Source: Paenibacillus sp. MBLB1832 (lineage in GTDB: Bacteria > Bacillota > Bacilli > Paenibacillales > NBRC-103111). Taken from it: a stretch of DNA of 64,000 nucleotides. The DNA lies in contig NZ_CP130319.1 of assembly GCF_032271945.1 (NCBI RefSeq), forward strand, positions 5,289,001 to 5,353,000. The letters run 5' to 3'. Of this stretch, positions 41,421 to 50,296 are shown in pieces; the first letter of the stretch is position 1, and each line of letters starts with the position of its first letter. Under the pieces are notes generated by a model that was not told the origin of the DNA, did no database searches, and saw only the letters and a list, made by a program, of their open reading frames with translations. The position numbers and the translations under genes were made by a program.

Positions 41421-41486
41421 AATAGAAATATAGCATGGAGTATGCTAAAATGCAATCACTACGCTTGTTAACTAGGAGGAAGCAGC

Positions 41487-41816
41487 CTGAAAGTACTATA
41501 TCACCCGGACAAAACAGATATGCATCTCTCGTCCGTCCTCTATGCGTTAAGCGATCCTGTACGGTTATCCATCGTCTCCGAAATCCGGAAGCTAGGGGAA
41601 TGCACCTGTGGCGGCATTGAGGTTGACATCGTGAAGTCCACCCTGTCCCATCATGTGCGTACAATGCGTGAAGCAGGCGTTGTTCGCGTCCGTGTTCAAG
41701 GCACCCAGCGCTTCTTGTCATTACGGAAGGATGATTTAGAAGAACGGTTCCCAGGTCTGCTTACTGCGATCCTTCATGCTTATGAGAGTTCCGAAGAACA
41801 GAGGATGTCAGAGTAA
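41487..41816 (+). CDS. ArsR-family regulator with CTG start
   Basis: 109 residues. The start is read as CTG at 41487, seven bases after AGGAGG (41474-41479), because it restores the N-terminus KVLYHPDKTDMHLSSVLYALSDPVRLSIV, which is conserved in this ArsR group. The first ATG (41520) has no ribosome site and would remove eleven conserved residues. Winged helix: LSDPVRLSIV, STLSHHVRTMREAGVVRVRVQG. Two cysteines (CTCGG) could sense electrophiles or metals. It probably represses itself and the divergent Old Yellow Enzyme gene. Confidence 0.85.
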   Translation: MKVLYHPDKTDMHLSSVLYALSDPVRLSIVSEIRKLGECTCGGIEVDIVKSTLSHHVRTMREAGVVRVRVQGTQRFLSLRKDDLEERFPGLLTAILHAYESSEEQRMSE

Positions 41817-41828
41817 GGTACAACCCTG

Positions 41829-41846
41829 AAAAGTAATATTACTTTT
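41829..41846. other. Perfect 18-bp palindrome after arsR
   Basis: AAAAGTAATATTACTTTT is self-complementary and starts 12 bases after the arsR stop. There is no loop, so it is more likely a binding site or a DNA motif than a terminator. Confidence 0.5.
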
Positions 41847-41943
41847 GCGTGTGGACTTTGTTTCATCCCTCTAATACCTTTATGGCACAACAAGGCTGCT
41901 GATCATCGGCAAAATTGGAAGTCCCACAAGGCCAAATACAGCA

Positions 41944-41981
41944 AAAAGAAGACATCGACCACTTGGAAGATGTCTTCTTTT
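41944..41981. terminator. Terminator downstream of arsR
   Basis: AAAAGAAGACATC / GATGTCTTCTTTT (41944-41956 with 41969-41981) forms a strong stem with T/A tails on both sides and can act in both directions. From here to 42174 I see no further feature. Confidence 0.8.
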
Positions 41982-42174
41982 GTAAATACCCCACCGCATT
42001 AAACTAAAAAGGCTAGTTCTTCAGGAGCCTCGGAATATCCTGACGGTCATTTTAGAAGGATCTTAAATCCGTTGTGCGGGTCTCCGCAACCATGAAATTT
42101 TTATTCCTCTTTTATCACCTTGGGCCGAATATGCTCTCTATGCTCTTCAAGAAAGCGAGGTAGCCCCCACTTCT

Positions 42175-42888
42175 TTACTTCTCTGGAACAACACAAACCC
42201 CATCCGCACAAGCCGCATCCCCAGCCTCGGACGAAGCCTCAGCCGTCACTGCCTGCTGGTCCTGCCATGCCATTTGCAAGGCATTCAGATAGCTGCTAAC
42301 TGGTTGTGCGCCAGACATCGCATGCTTGCGATTGATCACATAGTACGGAACGCCGCGGATCCCAAGCTGTCTAGCATATCCTTCGTCCTCTCGCACCTTG
42401 TCGCCAAATTGCGCACCTGAGAGCGCAGCTAGTGCGTCTTCGCGATCAAGCCCCGCTTCTGCCGCAAGGTCTGCGAGCAGGATAGGGTCACTCAGGTTTT
42501 GCCCTTTGGTGAAGTAGCCACGGAACAATAACTCCGCCATTTGGGCACCTTTGCCCGCCCTGGCAGCCAAGTGTTGGAGACGGTGTGCATCAAACGTATT
42601 CGTCAACACTAACTGATCGAATTGGAAATCCAATCCGTCCGCGGCAGCCTGTCTGCTCAATTGTTGATTCATGCTGATCGCTTCCGTACGGCTCATGCCG
42701 TACTTGGAGGATAGCATATCATAAACATCATGCGGTACGTGCTTCGGGCTATTCGGGTCGAGCTCAAAGCTGCGATAGATCACTTCAACGGCATCTTTAT
42801 GCGCGAATTCCTCCAAAGCTTTCTCGAAGCGGCGTTTGCCAATATAACAGAACGGACAAGCAAAGTCTGACCAAATTTCAACTTGCAA
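42175..42888 (-). CDS. DsbA-family oxidoreductase, FrnE-like
   Basis: 237 residues with a TTG start at 42888: the site AGAGGTG lies six bases upstream, and this gives the family N-terminus MQVEIWSDFACPFCYIGKRRFEKAL. Active-site CPFC, later motifs LTNTFDAHRLQHLAARAGK, LFRGYFTKGQNLSD and the cis-Pro GIRGVPYYVINRKHAMSGAQP. It should act as a thiol oxidase/isomerase in the cytosol. The C-terminal tail adds a second Cys pair (CADGVC). The GTG three codons upstream overlaps the ribosome site. Confidence 0.88.
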   Translation of the reverse strand: MQVEIWSDFACPFCYIGKRRFEKALEEFAHKDAVEVIYRSFELDPNSPKHVPHDVYDMLSSKYGMSRTEAISMNQQLSRQAAADGLDFQFDQLVLTNTFDAHRLQHLAARAGKGAQMAELLFRGYFTKGQNLSDPILLADLAAEAGLDREDALAALSGAQFGDKVREDEGYARQLGIRGVPYYVINRKHAMSGAQPVSSYLNALQMAWQDQQAVTAEASSEAGDAACADGVCVVPEK

Positions 42889-43039
42889 AAATCCCACCTC
42901 TTTCCTTTATTCCGCTTCACCAACTAGGGTAAACCGTTCATTGTAGTAGATTGAATAACAAGCTATAAACATATTATATATTAGTTGCTGTAATTTTGTA
43001 AGTGTTGTATAGCCGCGCGAATTAGAACGAGACAAACCC

Positions 43040-43223
43040 ATTCATGTAAAAGTGCAGGATTTCTCGCTTATTCTCGGCAAATTGACTCCGATTGATGCGA
43101 AAATACATCAATCTGTGCTGATTTCAGCGATTTCCTAAGAATTCGCAGGAAAATGCTGCACTATCGCATGAATCCGCGAGGATCGGTGGCGAAAGAATGA
43201 AATTGATGTATTATTGCATCATT
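43040..43223. repeat. Four-element intergenic repeat, family C
   Basis: Elements at 43040, 43091 (plus strand) and 43150, 43201 (inverted). Element 1 (ATTCATG-N4-AGTGCAG) matches the reverse complement of element 3, and element 2 (ATTGATGCGAAAATACATCA) matches that of element 4. Elements 2 and 4 are themselves hairpins (TGATG / CATCA). Spacings about 51, 60, 50. It lies in the gap between frnE and the response regulator gene. Confidence 0.83.
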
Positions 43224-43282
43224 ATAAATTATTCTCAGGCAGGTTGGGTGCAAGGCTAAGGCTGCCAGAGACTTGACTCCGC

Positions 43283-44914
43283 TTACGAACTCGCCCCTGG
43301 CTTCGACTGCCCGCGATACGCATTGGGCACGAAGCCCGTATGCGTCTTGAACAGCTTGCCGAAGTAATTCTTGTTCTCGTAGCCGAGCATATCGGCGATT
43401 TGTTCCACGCTTTTGTCGGTGATTTCCAGCAGCTCCTTCGCCTTCTCCATCTTCAACCGCGTCACGTACTCGATGAAATTCTCGCCAGTTTCCCGCTTGA
43501 ACAGGCGGCTCAAGTAGCTCGGGTGCAGGTGTAGATGCGCAGCGGCATCTTCGAGTGAAATTTTCGTATCGAGATGGTTGTACACGAACCGTTGGCACTC
43601 CAGAATCTCACGATTATGCGACTCGCGATACACCTGTCCCGCCCACTGGATGGCCTGCTGCAAATAATCCTTGAGCCACAGCTCCAGCTCACGGATCGAG
43701 GACAGCTCGTGCACATCATGGTGTAGCAGCTCGGAAGAGAAGGTCGATTGATAATGCTGCAGCGATTTTAATCGCATCCGCACATCGAGAATCATCTTGA
43801 GCAGCCAATCCTTGACTTCAAGGGGACGAAAACGGTTGTACTGGATGAAGTCCACCCATTTCGACACGAAGCCGTCGATCATATCCGCGCGCTCATCAAA
43901 TACCAGACTGCGGAACTCATCCAGCGCCACCGCGTATTGCGCGAGCAGCTCCCCGCCGTCTCCGAACTCTTCGCGAATACGCTCGAGTTTGCTGATGGAT
44001 GACTCCGGCAAGTAAAACCGCAGCGCTCGTGCTTCCACGATGCGCATCAACTGATCTTTCAGTGCACGAACGTCCCGTACAGGTGTGCCCGTAATGAACG
44101 AGAAGGAGATCTTGGCGAACTTCTGCAAGCAGGCCTGCAGCTGCCGAAGTGTCATCTCCATCTTCTGGCTGTTGTTCACATGCAGCTCGGAGAAGTGCGG
44201 AAAGAGCAGCACAATTTCACCTGTATCATAAGTGAAGAGGGTGACCTCTTTCTGATCCACGAGCAGCTCTTCCACGATATTCTGAATCGTATATTCGAAG
44301 AGATCGGTCGATTGGAACCTACTGTTCGCTTCCTTCACCCGATTGGCATAACCGAAAACAGGCAGCACCGCATGCTTCTTCAAGTGTATACCGAAGTCCT
44401 CCGCTTTCGCACTCCACTCGGCAGCGTCGAATAACGGCTCGTTCACTGTGCCGCGGATGAACTGGCGCTTAGAGGCGCCGCGATGCTGGGACACCTCTTT
44501 CTCCAGCTTGCGGCTTTTCGACTGCTGATTTCCCTCTGCATCCAGCTGTTCCTTAAGTCTGACCAGTACCTCAGTAATGTTACTGACATTCATCGTCTCT
44601 TTCAGAATGTATTCACTGACTGAAAGCTTCACAGCCGCCTGCGCATAATGAAATTCATCGTGACATGAAAGAATGACGGTCTTCATATTCGGATCGTCCT
44701 CGCGAAGTGAGCGAATCAACTCAAGTCCATTGATTTCGGGCATGCCAATATCGCTGATCAGCACATCGATTTTCGTTTGCTTGCCCGCTTTCAGCGCATC
44801 CATGGGATTCGCATAAACCCCCATCAAATGATACCCCAGCTCTTCCCATTTCATTGTCGTTTTCAGAAATTCAAGCACAGGAATGTCATCATCTACAATC
44901 ATAACGGTATACAT
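43283..44914 (-). CDS. YesN-type response regulator (receiver plus AraC HTH)
   Basis: 543 residues from the second ATG (44914, MYTVMIVDDDIPVLEFL), seven bases after AAGGAGG; the ATG at 44920 is too close. Receiver domain (about 1-120) with Asp in VLISDIGMPEINGLE, a middle domain of about 300 residues, and a C-terminal AraC HTH (KISLEDAAAHLHLHPSYLSRLFKRETGENFIEYVTRLK, EQIADMLGYENKNYFGKLFKTHTG). It follows its kinase by two bases. It probably activates the upstream sugar ABC genes. Confidence 0.92.
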   Translation of the reverse strand: MYTVMIVDDDIPVLEFLKTTMKWEELGYHLMGVYANPMDALKAGKQTKIDVLISDIGMPEINGLELIRSLREDDPNMKTVILSCHDEFHYAQAAVKLSVSEYILKETMNVSNITEVLVRLKEQLDAEGNQQSKSRKLEKEVSQHRGASKRQFIRGTVNEPLFDAAEWSAKAEDFGIHLKKHAVLPVFGYANRVKEANSRFQSTDLFEYTIQNIVEELLVDQKEVTLFTYDTGEIVLLFPHFSELHVNNSQKMEMTLRQLQACLQKFAKISFSFITGTPVRDVRALKDQLMRIVEARALRFYLPESSISKLERIREEFGDGGELLAQYAVALDEFRSLVFDERADMIDGFVSKWVDFIQYNRFRPLEVKDWLLKMILDVRMRLKSLQHYQSTFSSELLHHDVHELSSIRELELWLKDYLQQAIQWAGQVYRESHNREILECQRFVYNHLDTKISLEDAAAHLHLHPSYLSRLFKRETGENFIEYVTRLKMEKAKELLEITDKSVEQIADMLGYENKNYFGKLFKTHTGFVPNAYRGQSKPGASS

Positions 44915-44916
44915 GG

Positions 44917-46707
44917 TCATACCTCCTTCTCGGGTTGCTGTGGAAAGCGTAATGCAATTGCAGTTCCATTGCCTGGACTGCTCGTGATCTCATAATCGAA
45001 CCGATGGCCATAGATCAGACGCAGCCGTTCAAACACATTATTAATACCGATCCCCGACAAGGTCGGGCTGCTGCTTTTCTCAGTTACCTGCGCCACAGTA
45101 GCGTTCTCCAGATGCTCAAGAAGCTCCATTAGTCGCTCTTCTGTCATCCCAACGCCAGAGTCTTTGATAAGCACTTGAAGCCTGCCGTCCTCTTCGATTC
45201 TGGAAGCGATTGTTATTTCACCTGATTGACTTTTAAGGCCATGAATATACGCATTTTCAATCAAAGGCTGCAGCAGAAACCGTGGAATCTGGACAAGCAA
45301 GGTATCGGAAGCTGCGGACACACGCAAAACAACCCGATCACCGTGCCTGGAATTGAGCAGACGCACATAATGCTCGTTAATCCCAATTTCCTCGTGCAGC
45401 GAAATATACGCATTGTTCCGATTAATCGTCATCCGCAGGAGGGCCGATAAGGAGGAGATGAGCTCGGCATTCTCTTCGTCGCCTTTCATCATGATTTTTA
45501 ACCGAATCGAATTCAGTACGTTAAATAAAAAATGAGGATTGATCTGCGCTTGCAGCATCGCAAGCTCTGCCTTGCGCTTGAGCTCCTGCTCGCGCTTATT
45601 CTCAATGAGTGTCAACTCGATGCGATCGATCATGCGGTCAAATACATAACCAAGCCGTCCAACTTCGTCTGCGCCACTAATATTCGAGCGTTCACTCAAT
45701 TGACCGGATTCGATCCGGACTACCGTTTGGACAAGCTTTGCGATTGGCTTCGTCAGCGTTCCCACTACATAAAGGAGCACGACTGCGAATAAAATCAGAA
45801 ACACCATTTGAATGCCGAAATCCGTCTTTCGAAATGACTCAATCTGCTGCGCTGCCGCTTTATATGGTGTCATATTCACAAGCTTCCATTCGGGCGTCAC
45901 TTGACTGCTTAGTAAAATATAATCTTCCCCATCTACCTTCACAAAGGACGAACCGTTCTCCGCTGGCAGTTGGTCATAGTATGGAAATAATTTGCCTATC
46001 ATCGAGTTATCTCGATCTACCAGAATTCGTCCCCGCCCATCGATGATCATCATGGATTCATTGTTCTCATATTGATTAAATAGTTGCTGAAGAGCCGTCA
46101 TCTCTAAACCAACAATCACATAGCCCTTGGTCAATCCATTCAAACTCAGCTTCTTCGCCGCAGACAGGACGTACGGCTGATTCGACCCGTTAGTGTAGTT
46201 AGGTTCGGCTCCAATCCATTTCACATTATAACCAGATATCCCTTCGACTTCTGGAAACCAACTATTCTTCATAAAGGTTCTGGGATCGAAATTCATGGTC
46301 GTGTATGTAGCCACATACTGGCCATTCGGGAGCAGTAACGTGACATACATATTTCCTAGTGTATTCATGACCGTTCCCAGTCTTTTAATAATAGTATTCT
46401 TACTTACAAAAATGTCCCCAATAGAGGTACTGTCATCCACATGACTTAAACTCAGGATAGGATCCTGAATATCCTCATCGAACTGCATGAAGTTCATGAT
46501 ATACAGCATATTCTTCATTTGTCCAGAAACTATCTGATTAACGATCCGCATAGACTCCCGTGAACTGTCTGTCACTTGTGTGCGAACTGCATCTCTTGTA
46601 AAGAAATTGGATACATTCATCGAAACGATCGAAGGTAGAACCAGGCAAATCAGTATCGTTAGTACAAATTTATTACGTAAGGATAAGGTGCGAAACCAAT
46701 TCAGCAC
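44917..46707 (-). CDS. YesM-type sensor histidine kinase
   Basis: 596 residues with a GTG start at 46707. A membrane segment near residues 12-34, an external dCache-like domain (about 40-290), a second membrane segment (about 300-322), a HAMP linker, then the His_kinase motif QAQINPHFLFNVLNSIRLKIM and an ATPase domain (IKDSGVGMTEERL, GIGINNVFERLRLIYG). This is the LytS/YesM class used to sense sugars through a binding protein. The gene follows the solute-binding protein gene by 114 bp, so the kinase may sense the loaded binding protein. Confidence 0.93.
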   Translation of the reverse strand: MLNWFRTLSLRNKFVLTILICLVLPSIVSMNVSNFFTRDAVRTQVTDSSRESMRIVNQIVSGQMKNMLYIMNFMQFDEDIQDPILSLSHVDDSTSIGDIFVSKNTIIKRLGTVMNTLGNMYVTLLLPNGQYVATYTTMNFDPRTFMKNSWFPEVEGISGYNVKWIGAEPNYTNGSNQPYVLSAAKKLSLNGLTKGYVIVGLEMTALQQLFNQYENNESMMIIDGRGRILVDRDNSMIGKLFPYYDQLPAENGSSFVKVDGEDYILLSSQVTPEWKLVNMTPYKAAAQQIESFRKTDFGIQMVFLILFAVVLLYVVGTLTKPIAKLVQTVVRIESGQLSERSNISGADEVGRLGYVFDRMIDRIELTLIENKREQELKRKAELAMLQAQINPHFLFNVLNSIRLKIMMKGDEENAELISSLSALLRMTINRNNAYISLHEEIGINEHYVRLLNSRHGDRVVLRVSAASDTLLVQIPRFLLQPLIENAYIHGLKSQSGEITIASRIEEDGRLQVLIKDSGVGMTEERLMELLEHLENATVAQVTEKSSSPTLSGIGINNVFERLRLIYGHRFDYEITSSPGNGTAIALRFPQQPEKEV

Positions 46708-46821
46708 GGGCGTGTCCCGCCTTTCACGTGAAAATGGGAAAAAGAGGGGCCCTATGGCCTCCTCTTACTTCCTCACTTATTATAGCAATATTTATGGGGA
46801 CAAACGTTACTGAATTACTGC

Positions 46822-48180
46822 TTACTTGGCGTTGCTTTTACGAATGTCTTCGATTTTCGCTTTTGCTGTGGAAATGGTTTTCTCTAAATCTTGTTTGCCC
46901 GTCAAGAACAACTCAACTTGCGTTGTGTATTCTTTCTCTTGTTGCAGCGCGTACGTTGGTGGAACAACCAATTTCGTTGCTTTGTTCACTTTCAATGTGG
47001 ACAGCAAGGACGCTTTGTCGATTTTCGCTACTGTTTCTGGTTTGCCGCTTTTTAGAATAGCCTCTACATTTGCATTAATATCGGCTTTCTTCCAACCGGA
47101 GAAGAACAGACCTTGCGTTTGGATACCTTCTGTTGTATACCATTTCACGAAATCATAAGCCGCTTGTTTGTTTTTGGAGTTCGCAGCAACACCCATGAAG
47201 TCTGCGCCTACTTCGGTCAAACCGTTCGGATCTTTCGCATCATATTTCGGATACGGAGCGAATACGGTGTTAAACTTCGCATTTTGTGCAAGCTCGCCAA
47301 CCATCCAGTTACCTGTTGCTAGCATCGCTGTTTTTCCGCCGTAGAATACATCACGATACGCCATTTTTTGGGAAACAACTTCGAAGTAAGGCACCGATGT
47401 TTTGTCGATGTTTTCCATTTGATTACGAAGGTTCAAGGAGAAACGAACTTTCGGGTTATCGATGTTCTCCGTACCATCGGATTTCACCAGGTATGGATTC
47501 TCCATGTCATTGTTCAAACCAAGGATGGCGTAGTCTTTCCAAGTGTGAAAGTAGGAACCGTATTGTTTCGCAGCGCCTTCACCAGAAGTCAACTTCTTCG
47601 CATATTCCGCGTAATCATTCCAAGTCCACTCTGTTGGAACTGGAAGCTTGGCAGCGTCTAATTTATCTTTGTTCAACAGAACGAACCATTCAATCATTTT
47701 ACCAGGAAGCGCATAGTATTTGCCATTTACAATTGGATCAATCTTATATTCATCTTTGACAACAATGTTATCTTTTTTCAAGTAAGCATCAAGCGGTTCC
47801 AGAATACCCGCACCTACACGTTGTGCGAAATCGGATGCGCTGGCGTACATCACAACGTCCATTTGCTCGCCCGAAGCGGCCAATAGATCAAGCTTTTTCA
47901 TCCCTTCTTGGGAATCGCCTTTCTCGGACATGCTCTCATACACAACTTTTACGTTCGGGTGAGTTTTGTTGTAAGCTTCTACCGTCGCGTTCCAGTTACC
48001 TTGAGCCTCTGTGTACCATGCTTGTACTTTAATTGTAACAGGCGCTTTTGCTGCTGTTGTTGCAGCCGCTGTGCTGCCCGCTTTTGCTGTAGCCGCTGCG
48101 TTATCATCGCTTTTGCCACAACCTGCAAGTGCTGTACTAATGGCAAGAACACCGCTTAATACGAGTAAACTCTTTTTCAT
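46822..48180 (-). CDS. Sugar ABC transporter solute-binding lipoprotein
   Basis: 452 residues. The signal peptide ends in the lipobox LAGC (Cys21), followed by an Ala/Thr-rich linker. The rest is a family 1 solute-binding fold: VKVVYESMSEKGDSQEGMKKLDLLAASGEQMDVVMY, YYALPGKMIEWFVLLNKDKL, GKTAMLATGNWMVGEL. It captures an unidentified sugar outside the cell. It comes after the two permease genes and before the kinase, an unusual order. An ATPase gene is not present; a shared MsmX-like ATPase would be needed. Confidence 0.93.
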   Translation of the reverse strand: MKKSLLVLSGVLAISTALAGCGKSDDNAAATAKAGSTAAATTAAKAPVTIKVQAWYTEAQGNWNATVEAYNKTHPNVKVVYESMSEKGDSQEGMKKLDLLAASGEQMDVVMYASASDFAQRVGAGILEPLDAYLKKDNIVVKDEYKIDPIVNGKYYALPGKMIEWFVLLNKDKLDAAKLPVPTEWTWNDYAEYAKKLTSGEGAAKQYGSYFHTWKDYAILGLNNDMENPYLVKSDGTENIDNPKVRFSLNLRNQMENIDKTSVPYFEVVSQKMAYRDVFYGGKTAMLATGNWMVGELAQNAKFNTVFAPYPKYDAKDPNGLTEVGADFMGVAANSKNKQAAYDFVKWYTTEGIQTQGLFFSGWKKADINANVEAILKSGKPETVAKIDKASLLSTLKVNKATKLVVPPTYALQQEKEYTTQVELFLTGKQDLEKTISTAKAKIEDIRKSNAK

Positions 48181-48327
48181 AGGAACCCCTCCAAGATAAA
48201 TTGTGTGTGAATGACGGTTGACTGAAAACCTTTACATGACGAATCGTAACAAACTTACTTGGGGCACACGAGGCACTATTTTAACCTCATGCACTCTTAT
48301 TTTGACTTTTTGCACAAGGCACTTTGC

Positions 48328-49155
48328 TCACCCTTTAACCCCACCCATAGAAATACCTTCGATGACTTGCTTCTGTCCGATGATGAAAATGATAAGAAGC
48401 GGCAAGATCGCCGAAACGGATGCAGCCATGATCAGCGAGTAGAATTCGCCGTTTAAATCGGCAAAGGAGTGAATCCCCAGCGGAAGTGTGTACAGCGTCT
48501 TCGTTCTTAGGAAAATCAATGGATTCTGGTAATCATTCCAGGTCCAGATAAAGCGCAGGATGGCATATGTGGCAATCGCTGGACGCACAAGCGGTGTACA
48601 GATCGTCCAGAAGATACGAGCGTGACCCGCTCCGTCGATGCGAGCAGATTCCATATATTCATCATGAATACCGAGATAGAACTGGCGCAGCATGAAGGTA
48701 CCGAGTACACTGAAGGACCCGAGAAGAATAAGTCCAACGTGGGTATCGTACAAGCCCATCCAGCGAAGAAGTAGGAATTGAGGCACGAGAATCGCCTGGC
48801 TTGGAATCATGTAAATAATAAGCACGATTATGAAGATCACGGCGCTGCCTCGGAACTTGATTTTGGAGAAAGCGTACGCCGCCATCGATGAGAACAATAC
48901 CGACAAGGCGGTTGTAATCACCGATACTTTAATCGAATTCCAGTAATAGAGCGGAAACTTCGTCGTCCATACGGTTTTATAATTTTCAACCATATGCCAA
49001 TGCTTCGGTACCCACTGTATTGGGAAAAGAAAGACGTCGGCCTCAGGCTTCATGGAAGCGGAGATCATCCAAATGAATGGCGACATGAACAGGATGCCGA
49101 ACAGGGCCATCACTATGGTTAGCAGTATTTTTTTCAAACTTTTGTTCTTGTTCAT
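48328..49155 (-). CDS. Carbohydrate ABC permease, MalG type
   Basis: 275 residues with six hydrophobic segments. N-terminal MSPFIWMISASMKPEADVFLFPIQWVPKHW and the EAA loop ESARIDGAGHARIFWTICTPLVRPAIATYAILRFIWTWNDYQNPLIFL are typical of MalG-like permeases (EAA motif variant EYMESARIDGAG). It pairs with the MalF-type permease 21 bp upstream. The ATPase contact is the EAA loop. Ribosome site GGAGGG six bases upstream. Confidence 0.93.
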   Translation of the reverse strand: MNKNKSLKKILLTIVMALFGILFMSPFIWMISASMKPEADVFLFPIQWVPKHWHMVENYKTVWTTKFPLYYWNSIKVSVITTALSVLFSSMAAYAFSKIKFRGSAVIFIIVLIIYMIPSQAILVPQFLLLRWMGLYDTHVGLILLGSFSVLGTFMLRQFYLGIHDEYMESARIDGAGHARIFWTICTPLVRPAIATYAILRFIWTWNDYQNPLIFLRTKTLYTLPLGIHSFADLNGEFYSLIMAASVSAILPLLIIFIIGQKQVIEGISMGGVKG

Positions 49156-49176
49156 GGGTTTATCCCTCCATTCCTC

Positions 49177-50121
49177 TTAATAATTGACCCATTTCCGTTG
49201 GCCGAACCATTGGATTAAGGTGATCAGCAGCACGAGAATCAGCAAAACAATCGCCATCGCAGAGGCATAGCCGGATTGGAGGTTGATAAAGGCTGTTTCA
49301 TATAAGCGGAACACGACAACGTTCGTGGAGTTCGCAGGTCCGCCATTTGTCAGCACAGAGATGACATCGAAAGCTTTGAACGTTCCGATAATCCCTGAGA
49401 CGAGCAAGAAGAACGTCGTTGGTGATAATAAAGGAATGGTAATGCTGATAAATTGTTTCATTTTGGAGGCACCGTCAATATCCGCAGCTTCATACAGATC
49501 CTTCGGAATCGATTGCAAACCAGCCATGAAAATAATCATGTTGTAACCAATATTGATCCATACCATCAGCCCCATGACACAATATAGGGCATAATCAGGG
49601 TCTGCCAGCCATTTCGGCGGATTCGCAAAGCCCCAGTCCATCAATGTTTGATTGATCGGTCCATAAGTTGGGTGGAACAACACTTGGAATACGATCGCTA
49701 CCGCAACGACGCTTGAAATGTACGGAATGAAGTAGACGATTTTGAAAAAGCCTTTGAAATACACCTGCTTATCAATCAGAACCGCTAAGACTAACGAAAT
49801 AATGAGCGTTAACGGTACAACGATCATCAGAATCATGTTATTTTTCAATGAAAGTAAGAAGACGCTGTCGTGAACTAACTTCGTGAAGTTGTCCAATCCA
49901 AGGAATTTCACTTTCGAGAACCCGGCCACAAAGTTCCAGTTCGTAAAACTTAAGAAGAAGGAAGCGATAATTGGAAATAGCGTGAAGACGCCTAAGCCGA
50001 GCAACATGGGACTAGCGAAAGCATATCCAGCCAAATTCTCGCGAAATTGCTGGTTGGACCGTTTCGGTCTCACTTTCGTAGTAGGGATACTGCTAGCTTG
50101 TGATTGTATATGGTTAGCCAT
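49177..50121 (-). CDS. Carbohydrate ABC permease, MalF type
   Basis: 314 residues from the ATG at 50121 (MANHIQSQ), five bases after GGGGTGA; the longer open frame upstream has no site. Six membrane segments, LFPIIASFFLSFTNWN near the start, and the EAA loop DLYEAADIDGASKMKQFISITIPLLSPTTFFLLVSGIIGTFKAFDVISVLTNGGP. First gene of the permease-permease-binding protein-kinase-regulator unit. Confidence 0.93.
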   Translation of the reverse strand: MANHIQSQASSIPTTKVRPKRSNQQFRENLAGYAFASPMLLGLGVFTLFPIIASFFLSFTNWNFVAGFSKVKFLGLDNFTKLVHDSVFLLSLKNNMILMIVVPLTLIISLVLAVLIDKQVYFKGFFKIVYFIPYISSVVAVAIVFQVLFHPTYGPINQTLMDWGFANPPKWLADPDYALYCVMGLMVWINIGYNMIIFMAGLQSIPKDLYEAADIDGASKMKQFISITIPLLSPTTFFLLVSGIIGTFKAFDVISVLTNGGPANSTNVVVFRLYETAFINLQSGYASAMAIVLLILVLLITLIQWFGQRKWVNY

Positions 50122-50252
50122 GAAATTCACCCCATGTCGTGTTTTCTTTAGTCTATCCTGGATGGACGGCGGGAATAAGGCACAGAATTTACGCATTCGA
50201 GTAAAATTTTGACCTGACGAGGTAAAAAGCAGCACACGGAGCGGATCAGCGC

Positions 50253-50285
50253 AAAAAACCAGAACGCCATTGCGGCATCCTGGTT
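50253..50285 (-). terminator. Terminator of the DbpA helicase gene
   Basis: On the minus strand AACCAG / CTGGTT with inner GCC / GGC (50285-50257) is followed by a run of T (50258-50253). It begins 12 bases after the stop. Confidence 0.8.
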
Positions 50286-50296
50286 CCTATCATCAG

